Part shown: piece after piece, positions 32,654-45,176 of the stretch | Position numbering within the stretch: the first letter of the stretch is position 1 | Layout of the letters: every line of letters starts with the position of its first letter | NCBI RefSeq assembly: GCF_030247195.1 | Contig: NC_080671.1 | Location: 411,380,044 to 411,444,043 of the forward strand | Source of the DNA: Topomyia yanbarensis | Taxonomy: Eukaryota > Arthropoda > Insecta > Diptera > Culicidae | DNA: 64,000 bases | Reading direction: 5' to 3' | Made by a program: the position numbers and the translations under genes | Notes under the pieces: generated by a model | Databases searched by the model: none | What the model was told of the DNA's origin: nothing | The model's input: the letters and a program-made list of their open reading frames with translations, nothing else

Positions 32654-34990
32654 TTAAGCTTCCAACCAGCCCAGGGCTGCAGAAGGTAACGTTAATAACT
32701 GAAGGTCGACCTTTGCGGCGGTAGGTGCTGGTTGGTTTGCAACATCTACGTTTAGCTTTGCAAAGGCCTCGAGTAGACTACTCCCTCTTGAGTTGGTTAA
32801 GCGGTTGCCCCATTGTACTGCCCAAGCGTTGAAACAGCCAGCTATAACGACAGGGCTCCGATCGATACGCTCTTCTGTCAGCTTATCAGCAGCACCGCGG
32901 AGGTGCGTAGCAGCTGCAGAAGAAGACTTCATTGATTTTGGCGATTACGAAGCCTTCATCCTCACGATAAACCAATTCCTGAAATGGATATCTCCCCGTC
33001 ATCCAAATCGCCGCTGATTTTGCGTTATCAGCTATCCAGCTTCCATCGCTGACCGGCATACGGTAAAGCTCCGAAATGATAGCTACATCGCATTTAGACT
33101 CTGTTACCGCAGCAACTGTTGTGCTGTGTCGCAGTGGTTGAGGTTGATTTGCGTTACCACCACTGTGAGTTCATTGTAGTCACCTGTTTGAAGGCCGGAC
33201 AACGTGGGCCTTCTGTAACATTCTTCGGCTGCGCAGATCAGACATCTCGAAGTATGCCGTCAGTCTTTTGCCGTGTGGCCTTCTTCCCCACACCTTTTGC
33301 GTAATTTGCTCCTGTCAGGTCCACTGCAGTTTCTCGCCAGGTGCCCGAACTCTTGATACTTGAAGCACACTTCCGCTCGCTGAGAGACACTCAATGGACA
33401 TACCGACCAGCCAACTTTGATCTTCCCAATTTTAAGTGCCTTGTTTGCTGCTTCGATTGAAAGCCTAAGCGCAAGCGGCTTACGCGCCGAAAGGTTCCTT
33501 CCTCATTCGGATCATCATCTACACTTCTCCAAGCTTGCACTGTTTTTCCAGAGCTTCTTTTAGCTCTTCTTCCGAGGATATCTCGTCTAGGTCCTTACAT
33601 TGGATGGCTGTCTTCGGGCACAAGGCTTTCACTTTCACCGATTCGTCCATAGCTTTCTCGTTGAGCTTTTTATAAGTAGAGCTGTTTGACTTCGGATCCT
33701 CTTTCAGTTCCAAAATCATCTTTCCGGTGCGGGTGCGCCTGATTATCTTGACATCTGCGCCCATCTCCTTGAGTACCGGGTTTATCCTCATTGCGCGCAG
33801 TACCTTCTCGTATGAGTCATCGTTAGCTTCGACTATGAGTGCTTCACCTTTGTTTCGTCCCTTGAAAAGCTTTCGCTTTTCGGACCTAACCTTATTGTTC
33901 CCCTTCCGTTTTCTGCTGCCGACGACTTCCCATTTGGTGTTTTATCCACGTTGGTGGCTGCTTCGTTCGCTACGCGTACCACTACGCCGGGAGCCTTCTT
34001 GTGTTTCTTGGAACCTCTTGGTCTCGCATCAGCTGGAGAAGCTCTTGGCCTCTTCGGTGTAGAGAGGGACGTCCCCTGGAGTTTATCTCTCGCCTCGTGA
34101 GATTCCCTCACTTTCGGTGGTGCCACTGTTTAGCTTATTTTTAAAGACTTCTTGGTCATCAACAGCTGCTTTCCGGTTACCTCCGCTTCTGCTCTAAGGT
34201 TCTCTATTCCTTGACTGCCAATCCGAGGTTTCCTTGTATCTTCAGGACCAGTGTCGTGATGTCCTTGTGCACATTACTCCTTTCGTCAACAATCGTCGAC
34301 AGGTTTTCAGTGGTGATCTTGCGTGGCTTAATTTGTGTCGGTTGTCACGGTAACGATGGACTTGTCGATCTATACCAGGACACATGCTAGTGAGCTCGGG
34401 TGATTCGTAGCTATGCTGCCTAAGCTCGACCCTCATTAGCAGAAGACAAAAATTAAGCCTGTACGATATTAAGCCTGTTCTAATGAGCCTGCCACTTTTA
34501 GTTTTCCGATCTGTTTACTTCACATTCTTGCTCTCACTTGAGTACTATGGTTCTAATTTTCATAACTTTCCCTACCCAGTAATCTCTAGCTAATTGAATG
34601 TCGTTAAAATGTAACAAATTTGTCAACAAAGTTGTGCAGTTCGCCCACCAGTTTTTTTTTGATACTGCTATACTCGGCAAACTGGATATTTTCAACCAGG
34701 CGCTCTCTCCTGCTTTTGCTGCGTCTGTTGAGGCTGCTCCTGGTGTTGAAGGCTGCAGCTGCTGTTTCTCTTGTTCGTGCAGTTGTTGCACTGGTTGGCT
34801 TTGCCCAGTTGGTGACCTTGTTAAACCGCTTTTGGCGAAAGGATTCGCCGCGTCTACTTCATATGCGTAAGTTTCTTGCTCCATTTTGTTGGGTCCCAAC
34901 TCCTAATATCCTAGCAGCAGGGAGGTCATGCAAGGGTTGACACTATCCTTCATGGGGAGTAGTGTTCAGAGCCGGATCGGCGTAAAATCG
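32654..34990 (-). mobile_element. R1-clade retrotransposon copy B, 3'-truncated
   Basis: Minus strand: leader near 34990-34920, ORF1 from about 34899 (MGPNKMEQ, NPFAKSGLTRSP), more ORF1 at 34126-33833 and 33791-33519, and zinc knuckles near 33400-33230. ORF2 opens near 33150 (QINLNHCDTAQ) with endonuclease remnants to 32654 (GCFNAWAVQWGN, normally G-D-F-N). RT is absent. The break falls just where copy A's leader begins, so copy A either inserted into B or the two were joined by deletion. Confidence 0.65.
33160..34899 (-). pseudogene. R1-type ORF1 pseudogene, copy B
   Basis: The N-terminal block is Gln-rich (HEQEKQQLQPS) near 34780. The middle has a lysine-rich, proline-rich stretch (TPKRPRASPADARPRGSKKH) near 34050, then MGADVKIIRRTRTGKMILEL near 33750, as in R1 ORF1. 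The C-terminal CCHC knuckles (CFKYQEFGHLARNC; RCGEEGHTAKD) lie near 33390-33270. One knuckle Cys is Tyr and the next is lost by a stop, so RNA binding is doubtful even apart from the broken frame. Confidence 0.65.
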
Positions 34991-36120
34991 GGAATGCTGC
35001 AACCGAACATAGTACCACCAAATAAATGGTGATGAGTTTTGAACGTACCCGGAGACCTGCCAGGGTTTTGTTGGGACGGAGGTAGCCGTGCTGTTAGCCC
35101 ACTCTCCATTTCAAGTCGGTGTCATCCTTCCTTACTCAGGAAGTAAAACAGCACGCGTGTCAGCCCAAAGTCGCCGTCCAATTCGTAATCCGTGTCCTGT
35201 CCGTTGTCGTTCGTCATGGCATCATGCCATAATCAGGATGTTACTGGTGTCGATCCTGATGTGTCGGTTGGCACTCCGGTTAGGCTTAGGTGCTTTTATT
35301 GCTAAGATCTTAGATTATTAGAATCTTAGTATCTTAGCAGAAGCGGCACAGACTCGCTTCGTCGGAGCTGCTTCCGGAGTTATGGTTGTTTTTGGAGGTT
35401 TAGCCCAATCCAAACCCCACCATATCATAGCAAAACTCCCCAACTCGCCTGTGGGGGGAGTTCGGTAAGGCACTAGACTCCTGTCCTTCCTGTCCCTGCT
35501 GTATGTGTGTATATTTGTATATGGAAAAAAATGTCACCTCTGTTTCTCAGAGATGGCTGGATCGATTCCAACAGTCTCAAACGAAAGGCACAACTTTCCC
35601 ATCGGCTGTTACGGGTTGAAGAGTTCGGTCACGTAGCAAATTGCCACATAAGCTGGTACCGCCATGGGTGAACCTACAACCTTTACTAGGTCATGTGAAA
35701 AGTTCATTCAATGTTTGTGTTTTTTATAGCAACGTATTATGAGTGAAAACCCGTTTATGCCACAGTATGTTACAACCCTCAGATTCGTGGTCGAGAGACA
35801 TTTTTTCCGCAACTTGTAATAAACAGTAGGGTTTCATCAGGTAATGGAATACCATGGGAAGGGAAATTTCTAAACAAGTTTATTAACGCAAAATTCATTC
35901 AATGCAATGAATATTATCGCAAGATCGACTTTTCATACAGCACGTCGTCATTTATGATTCTCGAATGGATCTCTCTTAATTACGGCAATTTAGTGTTCCA
36001 CATGTAATTATCAAATGAACGATTTATCGATTGAGCCATTAGCACTAGAAATAAGCGCAGATGACAGATAAACGACGAAAGCCGTCTCCTCTGTAGATCC
36101 GTTAGCAAGTGTAGTGCAAA
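34991..36120. other. Gene-free DNA with a diverged dispersed repeat
   Basis: About 35500-35630 resembles the repeat body at 10490-10640 (TCTCAGAGATGGCTGGATCG..., TCTCAAACGAAAGGCACAAC, CCCATCGGCTG). The remaining sequence shows no gene. The region just upstream of 36121 may carry the exon 5 promoter. Confidence 0.45.
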
Positions 36121-36776
36121 ATGTTACCTCAGGCAACCAACGTGTACGAAAGTTTACGTCCCTTGGAAATATATTTGAAAATCCTTAGTATATGGAGAAT
36201 TTTCGGTGTGGACAAGCCGTGTAAGAGCTGGCATAAAATTTGCAACTGGATCTACTTTCTACTGAACGGAATTGTATTTGCAAAAGTACTACACCACAGA
36301 TTATTACCGAAATCCAGCTCATGGGTTGTGGATAACAGTGCAGTTGTTATAGAAATCATTTCTATTTTCCAACCATTTATCACGATGATTGCAGGCAGAG
36401 CATTCGATCCTCATTGCCGATTGATCACTGACAAGCTGTACGATGTTGATAACCTGGTAACACATTTGGTTTGAATTTTACTACTCAGCTAGAAAGAGCA
36501 AAATATTTATTATATTTTACAGCTAGAAACGATCACATATCCTGCTATAAATCACTCTGCCCATCGTTTTGCCATATTGACGTATCTTTTCTGCTACATA
36601 TCGCTAACGTTTGGGCTGCAGGCCGTTTTCTATGTCATCGAAACTGGTGAATTCTTTTCCACGTATCTAGTAGCTTGTTTCTACTATGAACTGCATCTAA
36701 TTGCAATTACTGGGCAATTCATTATCACTGGTTGGCTGATTTGGGAGCGCTACAAAATGCTGAGTAACACTTTAAG
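36121..36776 (+). CDS. Gustatory receptor, alternative N-terminal unit 5 (two exons)
   Basis: ATG at 36121. Exon a is 36121-36456 (112 codons, ending LYDVDNL). The intron is 36457-36522 (66 bp, GTAACA...TATTTTACAG, phase 0, contains a stop). Exon b is 36523-36776, ending CACTTTAAG|GTAAGC in phase 2. The product is 196 residues plus two bases. It starts NVYESLRPLEIYLKILSIWRI, aligning with VFDSFRPVELLLVSLGLLPV of unit 3. It ends YYELHLIAITGQFIITGWLIWERYKMLSNTLR, aligning with the unit 3 end. Four hydrophobic segments are visible. No lesion is seen. The C-terminal part is missing, as in the other units. Confidence 0.85.
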
Positions 36777-37282
36777 GTAAGCAGAAACATTATTCTGTGG
36801 AACAGCGATTTCTTTATAATATACAAAAACCTTATATATAGCATAAGTATATAAAAGTCAATGTTTGTATGTATATAATTTATGGACTCCCAAACGGACT
36901 AACCGATCGCCGTCAACATTTATGCATAGTAGGCAATTGTTATGGAGCGTGTTTGTGAGCTATTGATTGGGAATTATCTGCCCGCCAGATGGCGTCACGG
37001 AACAAATTGTGTTTCCTCCTATTTCGTTGACAGTCTCAGTAACGCGGGATGTGTATTAGCTACCATATACTATGAAATATTTTCTTCAGTATATCTTTAA
37101 ATGATCGTATTTCGCTTCTACTATATTTGTACATACACAGTAGGGTGGTAGATCTTTTAGAATTTTAAATAAAGCGTTGGAAAAATGCAGTTTTAACTTC
37201 AATCGACTTGAATTATGTATTTATGTATTTAACAATTTACGTCCATCTGACAATGAGTCTTAATGAACTAAGTTACAAATAA
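36777..37282. other. Intron/spacer after receptor unit 5
   Basis: Read for a receptor C-terminal exon; none found. No repeat boundary is visible apart from the ACAAATAA at 37275-37282 that flanks the next insertion. Confidence 0.45.
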
Positions 37283-37656
37283 TTAACCTACTTGTAAATA
37301 GAATTGTATCCCTAGTTTTAAAACACCGGTGAAATTTTTCGTAAATATTTGTTCCCCCTTTTGTGTACCAAACTATATTGTTAGTTTTAAGATAACTGTA
37401 AATATTTCCTAAAAAACTATTACTATTGAATTCCTTGTTTTAAAATTTTTCATAAAAGAAATCTTTGGCCCACCTCTCTTGTATATAATTTCTAGTCTTA
37501 AGATAGCTGTAAAATTTTTCTCTTTTATAAAAAAAAATATTTCAACATTGTAACCTCCTAGTTTTAAAATATCCAAAATGTAAAAACAAAAGAATTTGGC
37601 ACCGCCAAGCTAACGCATTTGTGCCTATCATATAAACGAAATGAATACAAAAAAAA
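37283..37656 (+). mobile_element. 3'-UTR-only I-type retrotransposon copy
   Basis: Matches the last part (about 52305-52700) of the full-length element at 46538-52700 in the same order: CTTGTAAATAGAATTG, AATATTTGTTCCCCCTTTTG, TAACCTCCTAGTTTTAA and TTTGGCACCGCCAAGCTAAC. The A-rich tail after AACGAAATGAATA follows. ACAAATAA occurs at 37275-37282 and 37657-37664 and is a plausible 8-bp target duplication. It is a dead-on-arrival insertion of about 374 bp. Confidence 0.8.
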
Positions 37657-37706
37657 ACAAATAAAGCTAAAGTGATAACAAACATTTATAAACTGTGTCG
37701 GTAAGA

Positions 37707-38110
37707 TGCAGGGCAGGAAAATTTCGAAAAATGAATTGATTGCTGTTCGAAGCTTCACGAAGCACCTTCTCAAGCGTACCACATGCAATCGATGAGTTTA
37801 ACACAATCGCTGCGAACATTTAGGGGTAAAACTTATCTCTGCTCGGACGAAGCGAGCTTCGCATCTAGTTCGCTTTTTACAATGTTCGAAAAAGTTCACA
37901 TTAACCTTAGAAGCACACATCGTCGAACACGAGGTAAGCTCTTGGCTCGTGGTTTTTGCGTTTTTGGAACATTTCCACAGAGTTTCGAAGCGATATTCGG
38001 TGAACACATATAAAGCGAATGCCTCGTTTATTTGAGAATCGCGAACATCGAAGTTTTATATCGCTTCAAGCATCAGCATCATGAGGCCATCGCGAACATG
38101 TTCGCTAGGT
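37707..38110 (+). repeat. MITE-like repeat, copy 1 of an inverted pair
   Basis: Begins GCAGGGCAGGAAAATTTCGA and ends CATCGCGAACATGTTCGCTA. The interior is rich in TTCGAA/GCGAAC/CTTCG motifs. The complement of 40983-41393 shows the same start and end, with a diverged interior. The open frames across it on both strands are low-complexity and not protein-like. Confidence 0.6.
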
Positions 38111-38397
38111 GACTATCTGTCTTAAAATCATAAACTGTAAATCTTATTTTGAGTATAAATAAAATGGATTATTTTAAGATTATAATTTAGGATTTAGGGA
38201 TTAGGTGCGTCGCATACCTTACCAATTTATGAGCCACGAGTTTGAATGAGCGTAGTGGTAGTGAAATTCAAATTCTTTTTTTCGGAATACAATTATGTTT
38301 ACTAGCTACTTTGATTGCAAACTCGTCTTTTCTTCTTCAATCGGAGTATATTTTCCCTGCCAAGGAGTTTAGGTGAAGATGTATAAAGTATGTTTAA

Positions 38398-38559
38398 GGG
38401 GGTAAGGGTTTCAGCGTGAAAAAATGTTTTTTGGTGAAATGACTCTTTTGGATGAAATGATACATTATAATGTACAAAAGTTTTGATCAATTCGCTTCGC
38501 CCAAATTTCTAAAAAATCGCAAATAGTGTTTTTTTAACGCTAAAACCATTACCCCTCTC
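38398..38559. mobile_element. Small TTAA MITE, 162 bp
   Basis: GGGGGTAAGGGTTTCAGCGT on the left and AACGCTAAAACCATTACCCC near the right form imperfect inverted repeats. TTAA lies at 38394-38397 and 38560-38563. A relative is at about 8348-8510. Confidence 0.65.
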
Positions 38560-38563
38560 TTAA

Positions 38564-40982
38564 TAATCTCCCTATCTAAAACAAATTCTTTCTAAAAAGA
38601 ACAATTTTCGGATGGAATCTCACTGCTGACGTCTGAGTTTAGTTAGACGGCGAACTTCAGTTATTTGCATCCACTGAGGGGTAGTTAGGCGTAGTCCATT
38701 GGCCTTTGATTTCAACTTGTTGCGGTTTCTAACGTTCTTGCGCAACATTCCTAAATCGGCTAGTCATATTCACTCAATAATATGCGATGATTTGTGTGTT
38801 AAACGTTATTTTTAATTTTACCAAATGAATTTATTAACCTAGTACCTACATACTTGAATCCATTATTATTGTCATTAATTGAATTATAATGTTGCATTCC
38901 AAGCACCTGTACCAAACCAAGAGGAAAGCTTCCAAATGATTTTTATAATATTGTTTTATAATTATTGGTTGATTACCTAATCACAAGAGACAAAATATTT
39001 ATTTTCAAGCATTTTCGACAGAATATGTTCACTTAATAAATAAAGTGTCAAACTTATTACATGTTCCACTTTTATGAAATTTATTTCCTGACTCCTGTAC
39101 GTGTGTTTTGTGATAAATAATGAGAAGGATATTCCAACTTGTTTGTATTGTATTTGTTAACTAATTACTGATGGAGAAACGCAAAAAACTTACAAACAAT
39201 GTTCTAGTGAGTTTTTTTTTGTTGGAAATCCAAAAACAATTCTGAAAAGGACAAAATTTGGTTTATCTTCTCCATGATGTAATCTTCCCTTATTTGACTT
39301 TTACTAATAAAAAAAAAGAAAGAAATCTTTAGGACCCCCTGATTTTTTTTTTTTTTTGAATCAGTTATAGCCGAAATGTTTTTTGTAAGGGAAATCTCGG
39401 AAAACGAGAAGCGAAATAAATAACTCCAAGTAGAATGAAAGTCGTTCTAAACTCGAACTTTTTCGAATACTGTCTTTCCATTATTATTCGCTTTTTGTCG
39501 CATTCCATATTTTGATATATTATTTTGAAGACCCATATTTTAGATCAATACAATAGTAATTATTCAAAAGGGCTAATGAGACTTTTGTAAACAAACTTAT
39601 TTCGCTCATTTTTCCACTACAGAGTTGAATTTTATGAAAAATACACATGAATCAACATCTTTGCCCTTGGTAGAATCGATTTCAAATGTTTTCTGTGTTG
39701 AAATGATAACAAATTAAGAGAAATCAGCAAAACAAATGTTTGTTCACAAATCTTATTAGCCCTATTCAAATGTTGATAAGGAATAATAAAATCATTCAAG
39801 ATCTATTTCGATTTTTTTTTTAATGTTGCGTTGGTGTAATCCCTTAAGTGGTTGATTTAACGGCTTCTTTCAAAATTTATCGAACCTACTCCCATTCGTT
39901 TATTCGTTAGAGTAGTTTATGTTAAAGAGAGTGTACTAAATTAATAGGAACACTTAAATTTAGGAAGTTATGACCCTCGCTTCACAATGCAGTTTGCGAC
40001 AGAACTGCTCAACTGAAAATTATTAAATGAAATGAATGAAAACAAACATTAGACTATAGCATTTTGTACGCATGCACTTCAGAGGTCCAACACATTTTTT
40101 TCAATTTTTTGGCCCAGTTCTCAAGGGAAATCCAGTTTTTAACTTTTTGCATACATATTGCATTGAATGAAGAACTTAGATAATGTATTCATAAAGTATT
40201 AGTAATAATTCGATTGTCCGTTCATTTTAAAAGGCTATTTTCTATAACTTTACAACTGATTTAATTTCACTTTCAAAATTTCTCGAAATATCATGTTCTA
40301 AATGTTCTCAACCGATATAATATTCGAAAACAGTTATAAAAATGTCTCATCACACTGGTAGATGGATTCAAAGCGTTTTTTTTAAATAAGTGCACGAAAA
40401 AACATGCGCCCTTCTAAAACATACTTCTGAATCAAAATGGTTTTACTGTTAGTCGAAAACAAGATTTACAAAACGACCAGAACTGCCAAATATGAATCGG
40501 GAATGGTCGAGTTTATTGACATTCCCTATTTATTTCTAGGATTCATCATACACATCATGACGTTATTTATTTAACTGAAAATCGATTTTTTCCTTTGAAT
40601 GGATATCGATATCTTTATCCTCAAGAAACTGACATAACTGAATCCTCAAGAAACTGACATAGGAACATGACTAAGATAAGCGAGCCACTCAATACGTTGT
40701 GTGCATTGTGTTTAACTTCATTTTCTAGCCCTAATTAATTTCATTTGAAAATTTATCCCCGCCCTGTCACGAAATCTTGATTTTATCCCTACTGGTAATA
40801 TATCAGTAGGGTATCTTAAATAAACTTGTTACGTCACTTTTCAGTTAACCCCAGCATCCATAAGCTACACATTGTCACAATTATTTTTCACCTATTCCAC
40901 CCTTAATACAAGGCCTCTGTCTAGAATATACTTTTTTTGCATAACTAGTAGATAGGTATTTGAATAAAGAAAACTAATATTG
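38564..40982. other. Gene-free AT-rich DNA
   Basis: No coding sequence, TIR pair or tandem array that I can support. Homopolymer A and T runs are common. A short direct repeat, TCCTCAAGAAACTGACATA, lies at about 40618 and 40643. Confidence 0.4.
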
Positions 40983-41393
40983 TCCGGCGAACATGTTAGC
41001 GATGGTCCTCGCGATGTTAAATTGGTATAATCTTTCGGTGTTCGTGATTCTGAAATACTTCGAAGTAATCTTTTTTCTGTGTTCGCGAACATCGTTTCGA
41101 AGCTCCGTGTAACTGTTTCAAAAATATCGATCACGCGAACGAAAAGCTTAGCTCGTGTTCGTCGAAAACTACGCAAAAGCTTTTACATATCTTTCCGAAC
41201 ATCAATGAAATGAACAAGAAGCTTCATTTGTCCTCGCCGAAGAGCATGCAAAAGTATCGCCCAAATGTCCGCAATTACGATGGTAAGCGATTGTGATGCG
41301 AAGCTTGTGAATACGAATCAGTAACGCAAAGCTTCGCGCTTTGAAAGTATTCGAACATAGGTTCGGTTCGAATATTTCCTGCCCTGGTAAGAT
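40983..41393 (-). repeat. MITE-like repeat, copy 2 of an inverted pair
   Basis: On the minus strand it starts CCAGGGCAGGAAATATTCGA and ends CATCGCTAACATGTTCGCCG, like copy 1 at 37707-38110. It abuts the 3' end of the retrotransposon at 41430. Confidence 0.6.
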
Positions 41394-41429
41394 GTCGGTA
41401 AAATCGTTGAAGCGACGGACCATTGCTAG

Positions 41430-44370
41430 TATCGGGCTGTTGGCAGCCTAGTTAGTGTTACGCATTTCAGTCTGCAGCAGTGTTCGAGGACGAAGGACAT
41501 GGGTTGGTGCGTAGAGGTTAATTTGTGATAGGAGATCGGGAACGTCATATTCGGCGAGAAGAAGCTTAGATACGAAGGTAGCTTGCGACGCGTGTCTACG
41601 ATCATCTAAAGTGAGCAGTTCTAGTAGTCGACAACGGTCTTCGTATGGTGGCCGTTCAGCCGATCATTCCAAGGCAATTGACTTAACGCATATCTTATGA
41701 ATCTGCGCTGGACGGCTTCAATTCTTTGGCTCCAAATTGCATGGTAGGGGCACTAGACGACGTTTGCGAATTCCAACTGTGAGCGCATCAGTGAACAATA
41801 TAACGCTTTGAAGCACAAAGGGTCCCGGAATTCGTTGGATATTTTGAACGTAAAACCTAGTAGACGGTTAGCTTTGTCAATGATCGTTGAGAAGTGATGG
41901 GTGTACGTTAACCTTTCATCAAGGATGACGCCCAAATCTTTTACATGATCAACGCGTTGCAGCTGAGTTCCAGCGATGTTGTAGTTGAAAGTAAACATGT
42001 TCCTCGTTCGATGAAAGCTGATAACAAAGCATTTAGCAACACTAAGAACCATCATGTTTCTTTTACACCAACTATAAAAGGTATCAACGAGATACTGTAG
42101 CTCACGGCAATCGGCTTCTTTCCTTATAAATAGAAATATTTCCAAGTCGTCGGCGAAGAACAGTTTCCCTCCACGCATTAAGACGAAAACAACATCATTC
42201 ACGAACAGTGAAAACAGTAGCGGACCAAGCGTACTACCTTGAGGAACTCCAGAATGGTTGGAAAAGGACTCAGATTCATTGTCACCAATTTAAACAACGA
42301 CTTTACGGCGAACAAGGTATGATCGAAGCCAACGGCAGAATCGGGCAGTGTATCCAAGTTTATCAAGCTTCGTTAGCAGTATCTCATGGTTAACAGTGTC
42401 GAAAGCAGGTGTAGATCGTGTCCACCTGCAGTTGTTTGGACATTTGTTCCGTACAAAAGGATATGAAGGAGACCAGGTTCGCTTCCACCGATCGACCGGG
42501 AAAGAATCCGTGCTGACAAGTGCTTATGTAATGTTTACTAGCAGAGAACAGCACCTCGTTGATAAGCGATTCGAAATTTTTTGACTCGACTCTCAGCGAA
42601 GTGATTCCCCGGTAATTCTCAATGTTGCTTTTGTCACCTTTCTTGTGTACCGGAAACATGACTGAACACTTCCAATCATTGGGAAATGCTTTGCTGCTGA
42701 AGTGACACATTGAAAAGGTGCGTCAGTGGAATCGTTAAAATATCCGAACATTTTTTCAGAACAGCTGAAGGCATAGCACTAAGTCCTGGAGCATACGATG
42801 ATTTCGTTTTTTGTATTGCAGAGTGAACCGATTGCTCTGAAATGGTGAATACATCCATATCCACCTCACCAAAGGGAACATCACGGGACGCGTTGTCGAG
42901 CTCGATGGCAGTTGGCACATCAGTCGTGAAGACACTCGAGAAGTAACTGGCAAATAGGGAGCACTTTGTCGCCGTCGTAGTTGCTACTTCGCCATTGTAG
43001 ACCATGCTAGACGGAAGACCCGTTTCCTTCCTCTTCGTATTAACAAAAGTCCAGAAGCCCTTCGGATTTCGTCGTAAGTCTTGTTGGATGCGGTTCACAT
43101 ATCCTTTGTACAGCAATTTATTATAACAGCGGTACTCATTACTGGATATTGCGAAAAAAGCGCTTGAGAATAGGGCATCGTCGATTTGTGTACGCACGTA
43201 GAGCTTTGGCATGGATGCGTTTCAGATTCCAGAAGCATTGCGTTCAACCAGTGAGGCTTCCTGGGAGGTTGATAATTTGGAACAGATTTTTCAACACAGT
43301 CAAGGAGTAACCGATTATAGAGATCAACTGCAACATCTACATCCACTTGATCAAGTAGTACACTCCAGTCAATCAGCAACGGCGTAGAGCTACTAGATCA
43401 GTTTTGCGAAAATTACGACGATTCACAGCTAAAGCTTCTTCATATAGTGGTGGACTAATGGTGGAAATGGATATTTCTAAAGCGGGGTGATAGTTATCCA
43501 AAGGAACGATCACACTGGAAGCTTCACTCACAGAACACTCAGGCAAAGAATTCTCATTGACCGAGACAAGGTCAAGAAAACGAGATTGATGGTTGAAAAT
43601 CGTGCTTACTTGACTTAGTCCGTGAAAAACCATCCCGTCCAGGAGTAAGCGGCTGGCAGGATTTGTTGTCGAGGATAACGGGTTAGAGTGAGCGTACCCA
43701 CGTACAGAAGAAACCCACATGAGTCCTGGTTGGTTGAAATCGCCATGGACTATCATCACATCGTTTGTATCTGCCTGGGAAGAAGCGCGCTCTATGGAGT
43801 CTAGGTGGAACTGCGTAATAGAACAATCAAGTCGTTTTTTCTGGAGGAATGTAAACAGCTCCAATAAAGTAGTTCTTCGTTTGCGTAGTAATCTTCGTCC
43901 AAACTGATTCAATGCTTGATAAACTCTCCACACCAAACTCACAGGAGGCAAGTGCGGAAGAAACAGTAATTAAAACTCCCCCACCGCGACCATGGATACT
44001 GTTACGAGCACCTCGATCAGCACGATAAACCGCGTAAGAATCCCCGAAGAGCTGCATCGATGTAATACGATCATCAAGCCAAGTTTCCGTTAGAACGAAT
44101 ATATCGTAGTCGCCGTCAAGAGCAGCCAAGTACAAGTCCTCGATTTTCGTCCTTAACCCTCTGACGTTTTAGTAATACAATCGCAAACCATCGACGCCAC
44201 GTGCCAAGCGTCCCGACAAATTGCAAGCACGTGATGTACCCGATAGCAAGCTGGAAACCAGAAGGTTTTCAGGAAGCGGATCGTCATTTAAAGCAAAATA
44301 CTCGCCTGAGAAGGGAGTTGGGAAGACCCCCTCACGACCTCCGAACGCAGGGCCGGGACAATTAAGCTGG
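41430..44370 (-). pseudogene. CR1/Jockey-type non-LTR retrotransposon ORF2, decayed
   Basis: Minus strand. Endonuclease: VRGLRTKIEDLYLAALDGDY near 44150, FVLTETWLDD (catalytic Glu), FIGAVYIPPEK, VHGDFNQPG near 43740. Linker: PKGFWTFVNTKRKETGLPSS near 43060. RT: VMFPVHKKGDKSNIENYRGI (42660), CQHGFFPGRSVEANL (42530), and the catalytic FADDLEIF (42150). Then VKDLGVILDERLTYTHHF (41910) and FKISNEFRDPLCFKALYCSL (41830). The C-terminus is near 41450 (ATFVSKLLLAEYDVPDLL). Several frameshifts interrupt it, one of them just after the AFD box near 42400. It belongs to the same family as the fragment at 16700-18640. It has no RNase H. The clade is read from motifs and could be CR1, L2 or Jockey. Confidence 0.78.
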
Positions 44371-45176
44371 TCGCTGGCTGGTATGTGTTAGCATGCTCCT
44401 AAACCATTCACATTTCACACATTTGTCTATACCCTGATTAATTTTATGATCGGTAATGGACAAAATTCAAATATCTCTAAAATAACTACCACCCTGTTGT
44501 ACAGTGATAGATTTTCGTTGATCCGCTCTAACATTAAAATATAAAACAAGGTTAAATCCGTATCCTAATAAACTACATTTGACAGTATCTACCTCCATGA
44601 TCAGAAAAAATAGAAAACTGTGAACCATTTGTATCTAATCTATAATCTTTATACGGTCGCTCTGAAATCGGCTTTTACCATCTTAGGATTCTGATGGCAT
44701 TCTCCTCAAAATCTGTCGGAGTCTAATTCTGATATAATCCTTGTAAGAATTCTTTTTGAATACTTTTAGTAGCGTAATGAAAACCTTCTGAGGATTCAGA
44801 TTGTACACTTTCCAAAACAGAATTTCGCTATGATTTGCACAGTTACCGATGGAATTGTGCTCATGTTTCTAAATAAATCCAGCCAAATATTCTAATTAAA
44901 ATCTCAAATTTTAACAGTTCAGTATTTTGTCATAATCTCGCTCATAATTTCTAAGTCAACATTTGACACTAGTGCATTCCTACTTAGAATTGCGATGAAA
45001 TATTTATCGAATTTATCGGAATATCTGCATTTATTTTTAAAATTACGAACAAGTGTAATTGGGCGAAAAAAAATCTTGTGAATGAAAATTTACCTCTCTA
45101 CTAATAGCATTCGATCACTACACCATGCTACACTAAAGCTATTATTGGAGAATTGCCACTGCGTTTGAAAAGTTGC
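44371..45176. other. Gene-free AT-rich DNA
   Basis: No frame or repeat structure recognised. Confidence 0.4.
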
